A stretch of DNA of 64,000 nucleotides, taken from positions 1 to 64,000 of the forward strand of contig DASPTT010000083.1 of NCBI GenBank assembly GCA_035623275.1, written 5' to 3'. Below, in pieces: positions 62,781-64,000 of the stretch. Both the position numbers and the translations under genes were made by a program. Under the pieces are notes generated by a model. The model was not told the origin of the DNA. It searched no databases and worked only from the letters and a program-made list of their open reading frames with translations. Within the stretch, counting starts at the first letter, position 1, and the number at the start of each line of letters is the position of its first letter. This DNA comes from DASPTT01 sp035623275 (GTDB lineage Bacteria; Actinomycetota; Acidimicrobiia; Acidimicrobiales; UBA8190).

Positions 62781-63191
62781 CTACCGCTTCGAGTACTGCG
62801 GCGCCTTGCGGGCCTTCTTCAGCCCGTACTTCTTGGACTCCTTCTCACGGGCGTCACGCGTGAGGAGCCCGGCGCGCTTGAGCGTGCCGCGGTGCTCGGG
62901 GTCGAGCTCGACGATGGAGCGGGCGATGCCGAGGCGCAGGGCGCCGGCCTGGCCCGAGACGCCGCCGCCGTCGATGGTGGCGTCAACGTCGTAGCCCTCG
63001 GTCAGGTTGGTGACCCGCAGGGGCTCGGTCACGAGCATGCGGTGGGTGGCCGAGGTGAAGTAGGACTCGATGGGGCGGCGGTTGACGGTGATGACTCCCG
63101 CGCCCGGCCGGATCCGCACCCGCGCCACGGCGGCCTTGCGGCGGCCGACGGTCTTGGTCAGCGGGGCAGGGGACTTGGTTGTGGTCGACAC
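62781..63191 (-). CDS. rpsI: 30S ribosomal protein S9
   Basis: The 136-residue protein has GRRKAAVARVRIRPG at its start, GGGVSGQAGALRLGIAR, and the KKARKAPQYSKR tail that reaches the P-site tRNA. It begins at GTG 63191, with GAAAGGA upstream, and follows rplM, the usual pair. Confidence 0.97.
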   Translation of the reverse strand: MSTTTKSPAPLTKTVGRRKAAVARVRIRPGAGVITVNRRPIESYFTSATHRMLVTEPLRVTNLTEGYDVDATIDGGGVSGQAGALRLGIARSIVELDPEHRGTLKRAGLLTRDAREKESKKYGLKKARKAPQYSKR

Positions 63192-63207
63192 GAAGCTGGT
63201 GGTCCTT

Positions 63208-63657
63208 TCAGCGCTCGGCGCGGGCGTCGGGGAGCTCGAGCGGCACGGGCTGCTGTGCCTGGTGCGGGTGGTCGGGGCCGGCGTAGACCTTGAGCTTGAG
63301 CAGCTGCTGGCGCCCGAGACGGGTCCGCGGCAGCATCCCCCGCACGGCGCGGCGCACCACCTCGTCCGGCCGGGTCTCGAGCAGCTCGCTGTAGCGCTGC
63401 TCCTTGAGCCCGCCTGGGTAGCCGCTGTGGCGGTAGGCGACCTTCGTCTCGGCCTTGCCCGCCGTCAGCACCACCTTGCCGGCGTTCACCACCACGACGT
63501 GGTCGCCGGTGTCGACGTGGGGGGCGAAGATGGCCTTGTGCTTGCCTCGCAGGCGCGCCGCGATCTCCGTGGCCATGCGGCCGAGGACGAGTCCCTCGGC
63601 ATCGACCACGAGCCACGACTTGGTGATGTCCTCGGGCTTGGGCGAGAAGGTGCGCAC
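63208..63657 (-). CDS. rplM: 50S ribosomal protein L13
   Basis: The 149-residue protein shows SWLVVDAEGLVLGRMATEIA, HVDTGDHVVVVNAGKV and RGMLPRTRLGRQQL. It starts at GTG 63657. A promoter and a hairpin lie in its leader, so it is the likely first gene of the rplM-rpsI-glmM-glmS transcript. Confidence 0.97.
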   Translation of the reverse strand: MRTFSPKPEDITKSWLVVDAEGLVLGRMATEIAARLRGKHKAIFAPHVDTGDHVVVVNAGKVVLTAGKAETKVAYRHSGYPGGLKEQRYSELLETRPDEVVRRAVRGMLPRTRLGRQQLLKLKVYAGPDHPHQAQQPVPLELPDARAER

Positions 63658-63683
63658 AGATCTTCCTCGTAGCTGTCCGGCGC

Positions 63684-63702
63684 GGGCCCGCCGTTCGGGC
63701 CC
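63684..63702 (-). promoter_or_regulatory. Hairpin in rplM leader
   Basis: A perfect 7-bp stem (GGGCCCG / CGGGCCC) with a 5-base loop lies 27-45 bases before the rplM start. Position fits an autoregulatory leader, but no known L13-leader structure could be matched by eye. Confidence 0.4.
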
Positions 63703-63769
63703 CCGGCACCGGTCCGTCGGCCCGCCATGGGAGGGAAAAGCCCAGGTCCCGAGCGCTGGCCGACCGTCA

Positions 63770-63799
63770 ACTGTAGGTCGTGGCGAGGGCCGACGGCAA
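63770..63799 (-). promoter_or_regulatory. Candidate rplM promoter
   Basis: On the minus strand TTGCCG (63794-63799) and TACAGT (63770-63775) lie 18 bases apart, shortly after the truA stop. Transcription would start near 63763 and give a leader of about 105 bases. Confidence 0.6.
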
Positions 63800-63814
63800 G
63801 CCGGCCTCCGGCCT

Positions 63815-64000
63815 TCAGCTACGAGGGGTCCCCTGGTCCTCGGACCCGTAGTCCACGTCGGTCAGGCACAGCCCGTGGGGCGGGGCGATGTTCGACACGT
63901 GGGCCCTTGCCGGCGCCGAGAGCATCCCGACCACGTCGCTGGCCCGATGGCGCCCGCGACCCACGTCCACCAGGGTGCCCACGAGGGAGCGGACCATCTG
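63815..64000 (-). CDS. truA: tRNA pseudouridine synthase A, C-terminal part
   Basis: Only the last 61 residues are in the window: QMVRSLVGTLVDVGRGR, then GLCLTDVDYG near the end, both typical of TruA. The enzyme makes pseudouridine at positions 38-40 of tRNA. The rest lies beyond base 64000, so it is partial because of the window edge, not broken. Its catalytic Asp is not visible here. Confidence 0.92.
   Translation of the reverse strand, partial: QMVRSLVGTLVDVGRGRHRASDVVGMLSAPARAHVSNIAPPHGLCLTDVDYGSEDQGTPRS

Overview
This is a very GC-rich, densely packed chromosomal window from a free-living actinobacterium. Two WhiB-family iron-sulfur regulators, a DprE1/DprE2/decaprenyl-phosphate ribose module for arabinan precursors, GuaB3, an Sdh1-like sdhCAB operon, frequent GTG starts and the gene order truA-rplM-rpsI-glmM-glmS-acpS-nnr-alr-tsaE-tsaB-rimI-tsaD-groES-groEL all point to Actinomycetota. 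A deep-branching class such as Acidimicrobiia is my inference; the sequence alone does not prove it. There is no prophage, plasmid backbone, CRISPR array or complete insertion sequence.

Layout. 1-150: an imperfect 19-bp direct repeat and an initiator tRNA. 0.2-11.3 kb: an envelope block with a UPF0182 membrane protein, a DivIVA-domain protein with a phage-head-like Cys/His C-terminus, a PDZ-Lon protease, a HEAT protein, MreB, an HtrA-like protein that has lost its catalytic triad, a DUF2342 'zincin' that has lost HExxH, and a small unknown protein. UPF0182, PDZ-Lon and DUF2342 also lie together in mycobacteria (from memory). 11.3-13.3 kb: two whiB genes flanking a formiminotransferase. 13.3-16.9 kb: a VWA/MoxR-type ATPase pair. 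17.1-22.1 kb: sdhCAB, an SCP2-like protein, rpiA and a small gene. 22.1-26.4 kb: a PAS-GGDEF protein, mdh, icd and metF. 26.5-28.2 kb: a USP-PPOX fusion and a MEDS/STAS-like protein. 28.4-34.1 kb: folD, purH, purN, sucD, sucC and a stand-alone B12-binding protein. 34.3-37.5 kb: the decaprenyl-arabinose module. 37.6-43.4 kb: mixed small metabolic and secreted proteins. 43.4-49.6 kb: a UvrD-type helicase, guaA, guaB3 and a Nudix hydrolase. 49.8-51.8 kb: groES-groEL under a perfect CIRCE operator and a readable promoter. 51.8-64 kb: the t6A, cell-wall-precursor and ribosomal-protein operon, ending in a partial truA.

How the genes work together. sdhCAB, mdh, icd and sucCD supply much of the TCA cycle. 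metF, folD, purN, purH, guaB3 and guaA connect one-carbon folate chemistry to IMP and GMP. alr, glmM, glmS and the dpr genes feed the cell wall. tsaB, tsaD and tsaE, with rimI, modify tRNA and a ribosomal protein. Many neighbouring genes overlap by ATGA, GTGA, TTGA or TGATG, so translational coupling is common.

The most unusual features are the DivIVA/phage-head-like fusion, two adjacent apparently dead proteases, an acpS start codon repeated four times in a 15-bp tandem array, a 40-bp perfect palindrome inside the 3' end of dprE1, an alanine at the benzothiazinone-target position of DprE1, and a recurring pattern of short tandem repeats at gene junctions. All family assignments come from reading motifs by eye; no database search was run.
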